This document shows, in pieces, positions 1-7,970 of a stretch of DNA of 24,466 nt (position 1 is its first letter; every line of letters starts with the position of its first letter). The stretch spans positions 1 to 24,466 of the forward strand of contig CADFKY010000005.1 of assembly GCA_902834965.1 (NCBI GenBank), written 5' to 3'. The notes below the pieces were generated by a model. That model searched no databases. It had not been told where the DNA came from and was given only the letters and a program-made list of their open reading frames with translations. The stretch is from Veillonellaceae bacterium (GTDB lineage: Bacteria > Bacillota_C > Negativicutes > Veillonellales > Veillonellaceae). The position numbers were made by a program, and so were the translations under genes.

Positions 1-89
1 TTGGTAAAAAGATTGCTGAAGGTACACCTCAAGAAATTCAAAATAATGAGGCTGTAATTGAAGCTTACTTAGGTAAAGAGGAGGCGTAA
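1..89 (+). CDS. livG: LivG C-terminus, branched-chain amino-acid ABC transporter ATPase (partial)
   Basis: Only the last 28 codons are inside the window, read from base 3 and ending in TAA at 87-89. The tail (GTPQEIQNNEAVIEAYLG, then KEEA) is the typical end of a LivG/LivF-type ATPase: a 'G.P.EI..n..V.eAYLG' motif in which the D-loop-distal C-terminus closes the nucleotide-binding domain. The next gene, livF, starts one base after the stop codon, and AAGAGGAGG just before it serves as its ribosome site, so the two are translationally coupled. LivG and LivF pair as the two cytoplasmic ATPase subunits of the high-affinity leucine/isoleucine/valine importer. The identity rests on the tail motif plus the livF neighbour. 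Confidence 0.85.
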   Translation, partial: GKKIAEGTPQEIQNNEAVIEAYLGKEEA

Positions 90-90
90 T

Positions 91-801
91 ATGTTAAAGC
101 TAGAAAACATCGTGGCTGGTTATGGACATATTACAGCCTTAAAAGATATTAGTTTAGAAGTGCCTCAAGGCTCTATTGTATCTTTGATTGGTGCCAATGG
201 TGCCGGTAAATCTACAACTATGAAAACCATCATGGGGCTTGTAAAACCAACATCTGGTAAAGTATTATTTGAAGGCCAAGATATTACTGGCCATAAAACA
301 CATCAAATTGTACATGGTGGTATTTCCTTAGTTCCTGAAGGTCGTCAAATTCTTCAAGATATGAGCGTTTATGAAAACCTAGAAATGGGTGCTTATATCC
401 GTAACGATAATGAGATTGAAGCAGATATTAAAAAAGTATTTAAACGCTTCCCAATCCTTGACGAACGTAGTTACCAATTAGGTGGTACTCTATCTGGTGG
501 TCAACAGCAAATGTTAGCTATTGGTCGTGCACTTATGGCACGTCCAAAGCTCTTACTATTGGATGAACCATCAATGGGTCTTGCACCATTAGTAGTAAAT
601 GAAATCTTTGAAACTATCAAAGAAATTAGTGCTGAAGGAACTACTGTTCTTTTGGTAGAACAAAATGTACGACAAGCATTGAAAATTGCTGATTACGCGT
701 ATGTATTGGAAACAGGTAAAATGGTATTATCTGGTCCAGCTGATGAAGTACGTCATGATCCTCGCGTTATGGAAGCATATTTAGGCGGTCGTGTTGAATA
801 A
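91..801 (+). CDS. livF: LivF, branched-chain amino-acid ABC transporter ATP-binding protein
   Basis: This is a 236-residue ABC ATPase, the usual LivF length. Walker A GANGAGKST is at residues 34-42, the Q-loop lies in the region before VPEGR (81-85), the signature LSGGQ is at 134-138, and Walker B LLLLDEP is at 154-160. The H-loop position reads LLVEQN, the characteristic LivF/LivG replacement of the switch histidine region, and the C-terminus again ends in an EAYLGG motif. It powers import of leucine, isoleucine and valine (or related amides/urea in some relatives) with LivG, the LivH/LivM permeases and a periplasmic binding protein that lie upstream of the window. It starts at ATG 91 directly behind the livG stop with a strong AGAGGAGG site. 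It is the last gene of its operon, since a strong terminator follows. Confidence 0.95.
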   Translation: MLKLENIVAGYGHITALKDISLEVPQGSIVSLIGANGAGKSTTMKTIMGLVKPTSGKVLFEGQDITGHKTHQIVHGGISLVPEGRQILQDMSVYENLEMGAYIRNDNEIEADIKKVFKRFPILDERSYQLGGTLSGGQQQMLAIGRALMARPKLLLLDEPSMGLAPLVVNEIFETIKEISAEGTTVLLVEQNVRQALKIADYAYVLETGKMVLSGPADEVRHDPRVMEAYLGGRVE

Positions 802-838
802 TTAATACCTTAAGTCAGTAGTACTTATCTAAAATTTT

Positions 839-886
839 AAATAAGGTGTATATACTAGAAAGCTAGTATATACACCTTATTTTTTT
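839..886 (+). terminator. Rho-independent terminator of the liv operon
   Basis: A perfect 18-base inverted repeat (841-858 paired with 863-880) has a four-base loop AAAG. Two further A-T pairs extend the foot, and seven T residues run from 880 to 886. It sits 38 bases after the livF stop and separates the transporter operon from the polysaccharide operon. Confidence 0.93.
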
Positions 887-1219
887 GTTTCATCAATAAA
901 TTTGATGAGATTTTGATGATTTTGTGAAGCGATGGTGAATTGAGTTTATATATATTTAATTTATTTATCGAAAATAAATGAAAAAATCGGGTGAAATGTG
1001 AGTGAAGTGAGTAAAAAAATACCCATGAATAGATGGTGAAAACCTTATATTTACGGGATTCCTTCTTAAAGTTTTGATGAAGTTAGCTCAGAATGGTCTG
1101 CGTTTATGGAAGAAAATTTAAAATAATGATAAAATGACTTAACCGATTTTTTAGGATTAATAATCTTAGAAAATAAGTGATGTATTGAGTGGGTTGTATG
1201 TAAATCAAAGAGGTAAAGT
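887..1219 (+). promoter_or_regulatory. Intergenic control region of the polysaccharide operon
   Basis: No gene is supported in this stretch. A weak promoter candidate is TTGTGA (922-927), a 17-base spacer, then TTTATA (945-950), followed by a run of TA steps. Repeated short words surround it: TTTGATGA at 901-908 and 912-919 (11 bases apart, one helical turn), again inside TTTTGATGA at 1072-1080, and GATGGTGAA at 931-939 and 1032-1040. An imperfect palindrome with 8-base arms and one mismatch lies at 1152-1168. If 945-950 is the -10 box the leader is about 260 bases long, which would be long for this genome. The exact promoter is uncertain; that the operon's promoter lies here follows from the terminator upstream. 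Confidence 0.45.
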
Positions 1220-1963
1220 ATGAATAAAAAACAGTATATGATGATGGCAGCATTCTTATGTGCCACAACAACATCTATGGCTACACCTGTTAATGTAACA
1301 ACAGAACAGTCCTACAATGCTAAAGCATTACAAACAGAAGGTCATGCACCACTAGAAACGAGTGCATCTGTTGTGAGCTCAGATAAAGAGTATCGTCTAC
1401 GTCAAGGGGATGAACTAACCATTCAAGTTGTACAACAAGCGGATCTTGGTACACGTAATGGGAACGACATCATGTACACTGTCCGTCCTGATGGATATGT
1501 ATCATTCCCTATGGTGGGACCAGTAAAAGCAGATGGATTAACCGTCGATGAGTTTACGGCTCAATTACAGCAAGGTCTATCTCGTTACATTATTAATCCA
1601 GATATTACTGTAAATGTTACGAAACTTGGTGGTGTTCGTGTGTATGTATTCGGTGAGATTAATAAACCTGGTGCCTATACATTGACTAAGTCTAGTACCG
1701 TTATCGATGCTATTGGTGCTGCTGGTAGCTTTAACTGGGATACAGCTAAAAAGAAAATTTACTTGATTCATCAAGATAATCCTGAAAAACCAATTCCTAT
1801 AAATTTAAATCGTATGTTACAAACTGGAGATATGTCCGAAAACTATATTATGCGTGAAGGGGATGTTCTTTACTTGACTAAAAATAGCCGCATCAACTTT
1901 GCTCGTGATATTGCTCCAATCTTGACCGGCGCATACATGGTATCTCGAATCGGCAAAAATTAA
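1220..1963 (+). CDS. Polysaccharide export protein (Wza-like, Poly_export + SLBB)
   Basis: This 247-residue periplasmic/outer-membrane protein exports finished polysaccharide. The N-terminus has two lysines, a short hydrophobic stretch and a signal-peptidase-I-like site after Ala21 (TTSMA before TPV). The cysteine at residue 14 is not in a lipobox, so it is probably not a lipoprotein, unlike E. coli Wza. The poly-export domain starts at YRLRQGDELTIQV (58-70) and continues through RPDGYVSFPMVG. One SLBB beta-grasp domain follows (VYVFGEINKPGAYTL region, about 142-195). The protein is shorter than Wza (one SLBB visible rather than two). It ends in a possibly amphipathic helix (about 226-247) that could form the outer-membrane pore, which is inference. 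Start: ATG 1220 with AGAGG upstream. It is the first gene of the capsule operon, 36 bases before the dehydratase. Confidence 0.9.
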   Translation: MNKKQYMMMAAFLCATTTSMATPVNVTTEQSYNAKALQTEGHAPLETSASVVSSDKEYRLRQGDELTIQVVQQADLGTRNGNDIMYTVRPDGYVSFPMVGPVKADGLTVDEFTAQLQQGLSRYIINPDITVNVTKLGGVRVYVFGEINKPGAYTLTKSSTVIDAIGAAGSFNWDTAKKKIYLIHQDNPEKPIPINLNRMLQTGDMSENYIMREGDVLYLTKNSRINFARDIAPILTGAYMVSRIGKN

Positions 1964-1999
1964 GGATAGGGTTTATCTCACATATAAGGGGGCGTTCTT

Positions 2000-3826
2000 T
2001 TGCGTTCATATTTATTACCAGCCATACTGTTTATTGCCGATATTGCGACGATTGTTATTGTTGCATTTATCAGTTTATTTATTAGATTTGACGGTTATAT
2101 AGAACCTCGATATATTGATCAAATGGTAGATGCATTGCCATTATTATTAGTTTCATATATGTTGATGTTCTTGGTTATGCACCTATATACGCGCATATGG
2201 CGTTATGCAGGGATGAGAGAGGTTTTAGCTGTTTTTGTAGCTACAACTATTGGTACAGCAATCTTTTATTCCTCCATGTTTGCTTTTGGCAAATCTTTAC
2301 CACGTTCTATCTATTTTATTACATGGTTTTTAACTACCGGTACCGTTGGTATGGGACGTATGTTACTTCATTATGTGGCACTTCATTATAGTAATGGGGA
2401 CGATGGTGAAAGTGGCCAAGTAAATACACTCATTATAGGTGCTGGTGATGCCGGTGCAACGATAGCTCGTGAAATCGAACGTTATCATAAGCGGTCTCGA
2501 AGAATCATTGGGTTTGTTGATGATGATATGTTTAAACATAACCGTCTTATGAATGGCTTTAGAATTTTAGGGAATCGTGAAGATATTCCAATGCTTGTAG
2601 CAAGATATAAGGTTGAAGAAATTATCATTGCCATGCCATCTGTAAAGCGCGATGTCATTCGTGAGATTATGGAAATCTGCTCTCCTCTTAAATGTAAGAT
2701 TAATACATTGCCGGGGATGTACCAGTTACTAGATGACGAAGTCCTTGTATCCCATCTTCATCCTGTTTCTATCGAGGACTTATTAGAGCGTGATGAAATT
2801 CATCTCGATACATCTAAGGTGGAACCATATCTTAAGGATAAAGTAGTTCTTGTTACTGGTGCAGGTGGTTCTATTGGTTCTGAAATCTGTCGTCAAGTAC
2901 TGCGGGTAAAACCTAAAAAACTATTGTTACTAGGACATGGTGAAAATAGTATTTATCTTATTCACCAAGAGTTGCGATCCATTGTACCTGAAGGGACTTT
3001 GGTTCCCATTATTGCTGATATTCGAGATAAAAATCAGTTAGACCAAATTTTTACTGACTATGAACCAGATGTAGTATTCCATGCTGCAGCTCATAAACAT
3101 GTACCACTTATGGAAATCCAACCAATTGCAGCGGTGCTAAATAATATTTATGGTACTCGTAATGTAGCAGATGTAGCAGGGGCACATGGTGTTGAACGGT
3201 TTGTTATGATTTCCACAGACAAGGCGGTAAATCCAACAAGTGTCATGGGTGCTACGAAGCGAGTGGCAGAAAAGGTTGTACTTGGTATGAATCATAAGTA
3301 CGATACAAAGTTTATTACCGTTCGCTTTGGTAATGTTCTTGGTAGTCGAGGTTCTGTTATTCCATTATTCCGTAAACAAATTGAAGCTGGCGGCCCTGTA
3401 ACTGTTACAGATCCCGAAATGACTCGTTACTTTATGACTATTCCAGAAGCAAGCCAACTTGTTTTACAAGCTGGTGCTATGGGGAATGGTGGTGAAGTGT
3501 TCTTATTAGATATGGGTGAACCAGTGAAAATTGTTGATTTAGCAAAGAATATGATTCGTCTTTCTGGATATGAGCCTGATAAAGATATTCGTATTGAATT
3601 TACTGGCTTACGTCCAGGTGAAAAGCTATATGAAGAATTATTAACTGCTGAAGAAGGCACTAACACAACTACACATAAGAAGATTTTTGAAGCTGCATTA
3701 GAAGATGTAGACCAAGAATGGTTAAGTGGTGAAATCGAGCGCTTTGAAACGTGTAAATCTGATTTGGATGTAATCAATGTATTACAAGATATCGTCCCAA
3801 CATATCATCCAAATCATAATGTATAA
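2000..3826 (+). CDS. Membrane NDP-sugar 4,6-dehydratase (CapD/FlaA1/PglF/WbpM family)
   Basis: This 608-residue enzyme most likely converts UDP-GlcNAc to a 4-keto-6-deoxy sugar at the inner membrane. The first ~125 residues hold four or five membrane helices. A first Rossmann-like domain has LIIGAGDAGATIA (145-155). The catalytic extended-SDR domain carries TGAGGSIG (286-293) and STDKAVNPTSVMGATK (405-420). In the catalytic triad the usual tyrosine is methionine (M416, K420), which is the known SMK variant of WbpM-type dehydratases, so this is not decay. It starts with TTG at 2000, seven bases after AAGGGGG; no ATG fits near the first membrane helix. Paired with the DegT aminotransferase at 6080 and the PglC-like transferase at 7273, it matches the first steps of bacillosamine-type (UDP-2,4-diamino sugar) synthesis. 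The exact stereochemistry cannot be read from sequence. Confidence 0.92.
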   Translation: MRSYLLPAILFIADIATIVIVAFISLFIRFDGYIEPRYIDQMVDALPLLLVSYMLMFLVMHLYTRIWRYAGMREVLAVFVATTIGTAIFYSSMFAFGKSLPRSIYFITWFLTTGTVGMGRMLLHYVALHYSNGDDGESGQVNTLIIGAGDAGATIAREIERYHKRSRRIIGFVDDDMFKHNRLMNGFRILGNREDIPMLVARYKVEEIIIAMPSVKRDVIREIMEICSPLKCKINTLPGMYQLLDDEVLVSHLHPVSIEDLLERDEIHLDTSKVEPYLKDKVVLVTGAGGSIGSEICRQVLRVKPKKLLLLGHGENSIYLIHQELRSIVPEGTLVPIIADIRDKNQLDQIFTDYEPDVVFHAAAHKHVPLMEIQPIAAVLNNIYGTRNVADVAGAHGVERFVMISTDKAVNPTSVMGATKRVAEKVVLGMNHKYDTKFITVRFGNVLGSRGSVIPLFRKQIEAGGPVTVTDPEMTRYFMTIPEASQLVLQAGAMGNGGEVFLLDMGEPVKIVDLAKNMIRLSGYEPDKDIRIEFTGLRPGEKLYEELLTAEEGTNTTTHKKIFEAALEDVDQEWLSGEIERFETCKSDLDVINVLQDIVPTYHPNHNV

Positions 3827-3835
3827 CAATTTAAT

Positions 3836-3946
3836 TATAATCATTTATTCAAAACTGTAATCTACGTGAGAGGGAGATATACAGTACATATTCCTAAAAG
3901 GGAGAGACCCTGTTGTTTGTAAACTTTCACAGAAAGGGGTATATGG
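3836..3946 (+). promoter_or_regulatory. Possible internal promoter and structured leader before wzz
   Basis: The 120 bases between the dehydratase and wzz are the longest gap inside the operon. A perfect TATAAT lies at 3836-3841, but no good -35 box stands 16-18 bases upstream. A hairpin at 3854-3885 pairs ACTGTA-ATCT with AGAT-A-TACAGT (ten pairs, one bulged A) around an 11-base loop ACGTGAGAGGG. A small GGG/CCC hairpin with an AGAGA loop follows near 3899-3910. There is no T-run, so these are not terminators. They could be a processing or stabilising element, or a protein-binding leader, for the wzz-kinase pair. Confidence 0.3.
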
Positions 3947-5392
3947 GTGGAACAAATTATTGATTTAAAAGAGGTCGGTAGAGTCCTCGTTAAACGGCGC
4001 CGTAAAATTATCAATGTAACGGTTGCTTGTATTGTATTAGGTGGTGCATATAGCCTGTTAGCACCATCTACCTATCAATCTACATCTATGTTGCGCATTA
4101 AACAATCTCAAGGTTTAAGTAACTCTGTATTATCAAGTGCTAATGGTTATTCTGATTCTATGGCACGTCAATTGATGAATACAGATGCAGAAATTTTAAA
4201 GAGTCGTAATGTTGTAGAACCTGTTATTTCCGCTATTGAAGATCCAGAGGGAACAGGTAAAGCACCTACATACGAAGAGTTTGTTAAAACGCGTATCGAA
4301 ACAAAACCATATAAAGAAACTGAATTATTACAAGTTAGTGTAACTGGTAAAAGTCCAGAACAAGCACAAGAGGCTAATCAATTATTAATTGATACATTCT
4401 TAAAGCGCTTAGCAGACATTTCACATGTTGAGCAACGGACGACACGTGAGTTCTTGCAAAAACGCGTAGTAACTGCAAAAGAAGAATTGGAGCAAGCAGA
4501 AAAGAAATTGCAACAATTCCAAGTGGATAATAAGGTTTACTCCACCGCAGATCAAATGAAGGGATTAACGGATAAGATTACCCTTATCGATCGTGAGAAA
4601 GCTCAAAATCAACTTGATTTAGAAACAGCGCAAGCAGCGTTGGGCAGTATTAATGAGCAATTAGGTTCTGCTGGTAAAAGTATTGCTGACAGTGCTACCG
4701 TTCAGGCTTATAAAGGGCAACTAGCCGATTTAGAATCTCGTAGGGCTTCCTATGTTGGCAAATATACTGATGAGCATCCTGCGATGAAAGAACTTAACCA
4801 ACAAATTGAAGAAGCAAAAAGCGGCTTAAATGCTGAGATTAATGCTATTGCAACCCAACAAGCACCATCTAGCAATTCTGCTCAACAAGGTTTGTTGGCC
4901 GATAAATTCAGAAATGAAGCGGCTTTAGCCGTAGCACAAGGCAAAGAGTCTACATTGGCTGAACTTGATAAAGAAAACGAAGAGGCTATGAAAAACTTAC
5001 CAGAAAAAGAACGTGGTTATATTCAAGCCAAACGTGATGTAGATGTAGCACAAGATATTTACGAAATGCTATCTAAACGCTTAGAAGAAGCCAAGGTAGC
5101 AGAAGTAATGGTGCCAAATGAAGTGCAAATCGTAGATGCTCCTACATTGCCAGAAAAAGCTATTGCTCCTCGTAAAGTACTTATTTTATTAGGCTCTGCA
5201 ATTTTAGGAATTATTCTTGGTTGCCTTTACACATTGGGTCAGTTCTTCTGTAATCGCAAGGTTCAATCCGTACAAGAAATCAATGAGATTCTTGGTATTG
5301 AAAACTTAGGTGTCATTCCAAATCATGAAGAAAAGAAATATGAAGAACCTAGTAATCGTATCGTAGCATTGTGGCGCAAAGTGAGAGGTTAA
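3947..5392 (+). CDS. Wzz/CpsC-type chain-length determinant (PCP co-polymerase)
   Basis: This 481-residue inner-membrane protein controls polymer length with Wzy and usually docks a CpsD/Wze kinase. A membrane helix lies at about residues 22-40. The periplasmic domain is long and strongly coiled-coil between about 150 and 365 (heptads rich in Ala, Glu, Lys, Gln). The second helix is at about 411-434, preceded by the proline-rich APTLPEKAIAPRK that marks Wzz proteins. The cytoplasmic tail of ~48 residues (NRKVQSVQEIN onward) is where Gram-positive CpsC/CapA activates its kinase. It starts with GTG at 3947, seven bases after AAAGGGG; the ATG at 3943 is out of frame. The kinase-like gene follows one base after its stop, so the two are surely coupled. 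The kinase domain is separate, as in Firmicutes, not fused as in Wzc. Confidence 0.9.
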   Translation: MEQIIDLKEVGRVLVKRRRKIINVTVACIVLGGAYSLLAPSTYQSTSMLRIKQSQGLSNSVLSSANGYSDSMARQLMNTDAEILKSRNVVEPVISAIEDPEGTGKAPTYEEFVKTRIETKPYKETELLQVSVTGKSPEQAQEANQLLIDTFLKRLADISHVEQRTTREFLQKRVVTAKEELEQAEKKLQQFQVDNKVYSTADQMKGLTDKITLIDREKAQNQLDLETAQAALGSINEQLGSAGKSIADSATVQAYKGQLADLESRRASYVGKYTDEHPAMKELNQQIEEAKSGLNAEINAIATQQAPSSNSAQQGLLADKFRNEAALAVAQGKESTLAELDKENEEAMKNLPEKERGYIQAKRDVDVAQDIYEMLSKRLEEAKVAEVMVPNEVQIVDAPTLPEKAIAPRKVLILLGSAILGIILGCLYTLGQFFCNRKVQSVQEINEILGIENLGVIPNHEEKKYEEPSNRIVALWRKVRG

Positions 5393-5393
5393 T

Positions 5394-6005
5394 ATGATAA
5401 GACTAATTTCTAATGAACGTGGTGATACACCGCTAGTAGAGGCATATCGTACATTGCGCAGCAATTTACAATACGTATGCAATCAACATAAAAGTAAGAT
5501 AATTTGTATTACAGCTGCTACTGGTGGAGAAGGTACCTCTGAGGTGGCGGCCAATACGGCAATAGCTCTATCTAAGAATAATAATAAAGTTCTTTTAGTA
5601 GATGGTAATTTACGTAATCCAGTACAGCATGTAGCATTCAATGTACAAAATAAAGGTCTTACAAATGCAGTTATCATGGATGAAGATTTGACGATTCATC
5701 GTAATATAATTCCTCATTTGGATGTGCTTACTGCGGGCGAGATAGTTGAGCATCCTTCTGAAGTAGTAGATTCTAGTAAGTTATCTACAATTTGGGAATA
5801 TATTCGCGATGAATACGATGTGGTTATCATTGATACACCGCCTGTATTAGATGTTACGGATGCTATTGTATTAGCGGAAAAATCCGATGGCGTTATGCTT
5901 GTTGTTAAAAATGAAGTAGCTAGTCCTAAAGATCTAATAGAAGCAAAAAAACGACTGACTCAGGTTGGTATTCCTCTACTAGGATCCATCGTAATTGATG
6001 CGTAA
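5394..6005 (+). CDS. CpsD/Wze-like BY-kinase homologue, probably catalytically inactive
   Basis: This 203-residue P-loop protein is homologous to bacterial tyrosine kinases that control capsule export through the Wzz partner encoded just upstream. It keeps the EX2RX2R oligomerisation motif (E16, R19, R22) and a good Walker B (VVIIDTPP, D147). However, the Walker A loop reads TGGEGTSE (43-50) with Thr48 where the essential lysine should be. Walker A' reads DGNLR (70-74) with Asn72 instead of the second aspartate. The protein stops at GSIVIDA, without the C-terminal tyrosine cluster that family kinases autophosphorylate. The reading frame is open and the fold core is complete, so this looks like a retained pseudokinase rather than a broken gene. 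A variant that binds nucleotide by other means remains possible. Confidence 0.85.
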   Translation: MIRLISNERGDTPLVEAYRTLRSNLQYVCNQHKSKIICITAATGGEGTSEVAANTAIALSKNNNKVLLVDGNLRNPVQHVAFNVQNKGLTNAVIMDEDLTIHRNIIPHLDVLTAGEIVEHPSEVVDSSKLSTIWEYIRDEYDVVIIDTPPVLDVTDAIVLAEKSDGVMLVVKNEVASPKDLIEAKKRLTQVGIPLLGSIVIDA

Positions 6006-6079
6006 TAGTAATTAATATAAATTTGATTTGATAAATCAAGCGTATCCATAAGGTACAGAAAGTCATGAGGTGATTGTAT

Positions 6080-7279
6080 ATGAAAATTAATTTTTCCCCT
6101 CCCGATATTACAGAGTTAGAAATCAATGAAGTTGTAGAAGCCTTAAAAAGTGGTTGGATTACAACTGGTCCGCGCACAAAAGAATTAGAGAAAAAGATTG
6201 CGGTACAGTTAGGTACACCTAAAGCTGTTTGTTTAAACTCTGCTACCGCGGCGCTTGAGATGTCTCTTCGTGTATTAGGTATTGGCCCCGGCGATGAAGT
6301 AATTACTAGTGCTTATTCCTATACAGCTAGTGCAAGTCCTGTTGTTCATGTGGGAGCTACACTAGTTCTTGTTGATACCCAAAAAGATTCATTTGAAATG
6401 GATTACGATGCAGTGGCTTGTGCTATTACGCCAAAAACAAAAGCTATTATCCCCGTAGATATTGCTGGTGTCCCTTGTGACTACGATCGTTTGCGTTCCA
6501 TTGTAGAAGAAAAGAAATCTCTCTTTACACCATCTAATGATATTCAAAAAGCATTGGCACATATTCCTATTGTAGCGGACTGTGCACATTCCTTTGGGGC
6601 CTCATATAAAGGTACACCAACAGGTAATGTAGCTGATTTCAGCAGTTTTTCCTTCCATGCAGTAAAGAATTTTACAACTGCTGAAGGGGGCTGTGCTACA
6701 TGGCGACACATAGATGGTATTGATGATGAAGCTATTTATAAGCAATTCCAATTATTATCTTTGCATGGTCAAGATAAGGATGCTCTTGCTAAAACAAAAG
6801 CAGGCGCTTGGGAATATGATATTAAAGGTACCTATTATAAATGTAATATGACCGATATTATGGCGGCTATTGGATTAGCTCAATTTGAGCGATACCCAAA
6901 ATTGTTAGCACGTCGTAAAGAAATCATCGAAGCTTATGATGCAGCTTTTAAAGACTTACCGGTTACATTGCTACATCATTATACTGATGAACATCAAAGT
7001 AGTGGGCACTTGTATTTAGTACGTTTAGATGGACAAGATGCTGAATATCGCAACAAGGTAATTGAAGCTATGGCTGAAGCTGGCATTGCAACGAATGTAC
7101 ATTACAAACCAATTCCGATGCACACGGCTTATAAGAATTTCGGATTTACCATCGATGATTATCCAAATGCTTATAATCAGTTTAAAAATGAAATCACATT
7201 GCCTCTTCATACATTGCTAACAGATGAAGAAGTGCAATATATCATTAAACAGTTTAAAAGGATTATTACGGAATGCTAG
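6080..7279 (+). CDS. DegT/DnrJ/EryC1/StrS-type PLP aminotransferase (sugar 4-aminotransferase)
   Basis: This 399-residue PLP enzyme probably transfers an amino group to the 4-keto sugar made by the dehydratase two steps upstream, as PglE does. The PLP-binding lysine is K196 in SFHAVKNFTTAEGG. D167 in VADCAHSFGA is the residue expected to contact the pyridine nitrogen. The N-terminal FSPPDITELEINEV and SGWITTGP motifs are standard for the family. I chose ATG 6080 over the in-frame TTG at 6074 because AGGTGA at 6068-6073 lies six bases before the ATG and directly abuts the TTG. A 74-base gap with a small 7-bp hairpin (6023-6039) separates it from the kinase-like gene. Its stop overlaps the start of the next gene by seven bases, coupling aminotransferase and sugar transferase. 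Confidence 0.93.
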   Translation: MKINFSPPDITELEINEVVEALKSGWITTGPRTKELEKKIAVQLGTPKAVCLNSATAALEMSLRVLGIGPGDEVITSAYSYTASASPVVHVGATLVLVDTQKDSFEMDYDAVACAITPKTKAIIPVDIAGVPCDYDRLRSIVEEKKSLFTPSNDIQKALAHIPIVADCAHSFGASYKGTPTGNVADFSSFSFHAVKNFTTAEGGCATWRHIDGIDDEAIYKQFQLLSLHGQDKDALAKTKAGAWEYDIKGTYYKCNMTDIMAAIGLAQFERYPKLLARRKEIIEAYDAAFKDLPVTLLHHYTDEHQSSGHLYLVRLDGQDAEYRNKVIEAMAEAGIATNVHYKPIPMHTAYKNFGFTIDDYPNAYNQFKNEITLPLHTLLTDEEVQYIIKQFKRIITEC

Positions 7280-7959
7280 TAAAAAACTTTCACGATCTCC
7301 CAAAAGAGCTGCAGTGTGAAGCTGTGCGTCCTTATTTTGAATTGTTAAATCAAAAGCGTGGGAGCCTTTTATGTAAAAGTATTTTTGACCGCCTTATGGC
7401 CGCAGGGATGCTCATTATATTGAGCCCTGTATTTCTTGTGTTAGCCATTATGATTAAACGGGATAGCGAAGGAGAGGTTTTCTTTCGTCAAACACGGGTT
7501 ACACAGTATGGTCGTACCTTTGGTATTTATAAGTTCCGCACAATGGTAAAAAATGCGGAATCATTAGGTGCTCAAGTAACATCACAAAATGATATGCGCG
7601 TTACTAAGGTTGGAAATATGCTTCGTAGTTGTCGTCTTGATGAATTGCCTCAGCTTATCAATATCCTTTTAGGCGATATGAGCTTTGTCGGCACAAGACC
7701 AGAAGTGCCTCGCTATGTGGCGGCTTATACCGATGAAATGAAGGCAACCCTATTATTACCAGCTGGGGTAACTAGTGTGGCAAGCATTGCTTATAAAGAT
7801 GAAGATCAACTTTTACAAAATGCGCAAAATGTTAATGAAGTCTATATTAATGAGGTATTACCAGGCAAGATGGCTTGGAATTTAAAGAGTATTAAAGAAT
7901 TTTCTTTTCTACAAGATATTAAAACGATGGTTGATACAGTACTAGCTGTATTACGTTGA
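7273..7959 (+). CDS. Initiating phosphoglycosyl transferase (PglC/WcaJ-type bacterial sugar transferase)
   Basis: This 228-residue monotopic membrane enzyme should move a sugar-1-phosphate from its UDP donor to undecaprenyl phosphate, the first committed step of the repeat unit. A re-entrant helix at about 42-62 carries the Ser51-Pro52 break known from PglC. The core shows KFRTM (87-91), LDELPQ with the catalytic Asp-Glu pair (D123, E124), and GDMSFVGTRPE (134-144). The length matches the small PglC class with no N-terminal membrane bundle of the WbaP type. The genomic pairing with a PglF-like dehydratase and PglE-like aminotransferase suggests the donor is a UDP-4-amino-4,6-dideoxy or UDP-diacetyl-bacillosamine-like sugar. 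The C-terminal ~70 residues are longer than minimal PglC. The start at ATG 7273 overlaps the preceding stop. Confidence 0.92.
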   Translation: MLVKNFHDLPKELQCEAVRPYFELLNQKRGSLLCKSIFDRLMAAGMLIILSPVFLVLAIMIKRDSEGEVFFRQTRVTQYGRTFGIYKFRTMVKNAESLGAQVTSQNDMRVTKVGNMLRSCRLDELPQLINILLGDMSFVGTRPEVPRYVAAYTDEMKATLLLPAGVTSVASIAYKDEDQLLQNAQNVNEVYINEVLPGKMAWNLKSIKEFSFLQDIKTMVDTVLAVLR

Positions 7960-7970
7960 AAGAGGTCCCT

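Noticed and set aside
1066..1266. Minus-strand open frame across the capsule promoter region, and other minus-strand frames throughout
   Set aside because: They show no ribosome sites or family motifs and mostly mirror + strand genes; low-complexity AT-rich shadow frames.
2000..3826. Dead dehydratase because the catalytic tyrosine is methionine
   Set aside because: The Met-x3-Lys triad is the normal state of WbpM/FlaA1-type dehydratases.
6023..6039. TTGATTT/AAATCAA inverted repeat before the aminotransferase, resembling an FNR site
   Set aside because: FNR-type sites need TTGAT-N4-ATCAA; here the half-sites are seven bases apart, and it lies inside the operon. It is at most a small 7-bp RNA hairpin without a T-run.
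6074..6079. TTG 6074 as start of the aminotransferase
   Set aside because: The ribosome site AGGTGA ends right at this TTG; ATG 6080 has proper six-base spacing.
7956..7970. TTG 7956 as start of licD
   Set aside because: It overlaps the preceding stop and the ribosome site AGAGG (7961-7965) lies downstream of it; ATG 7971 fits.
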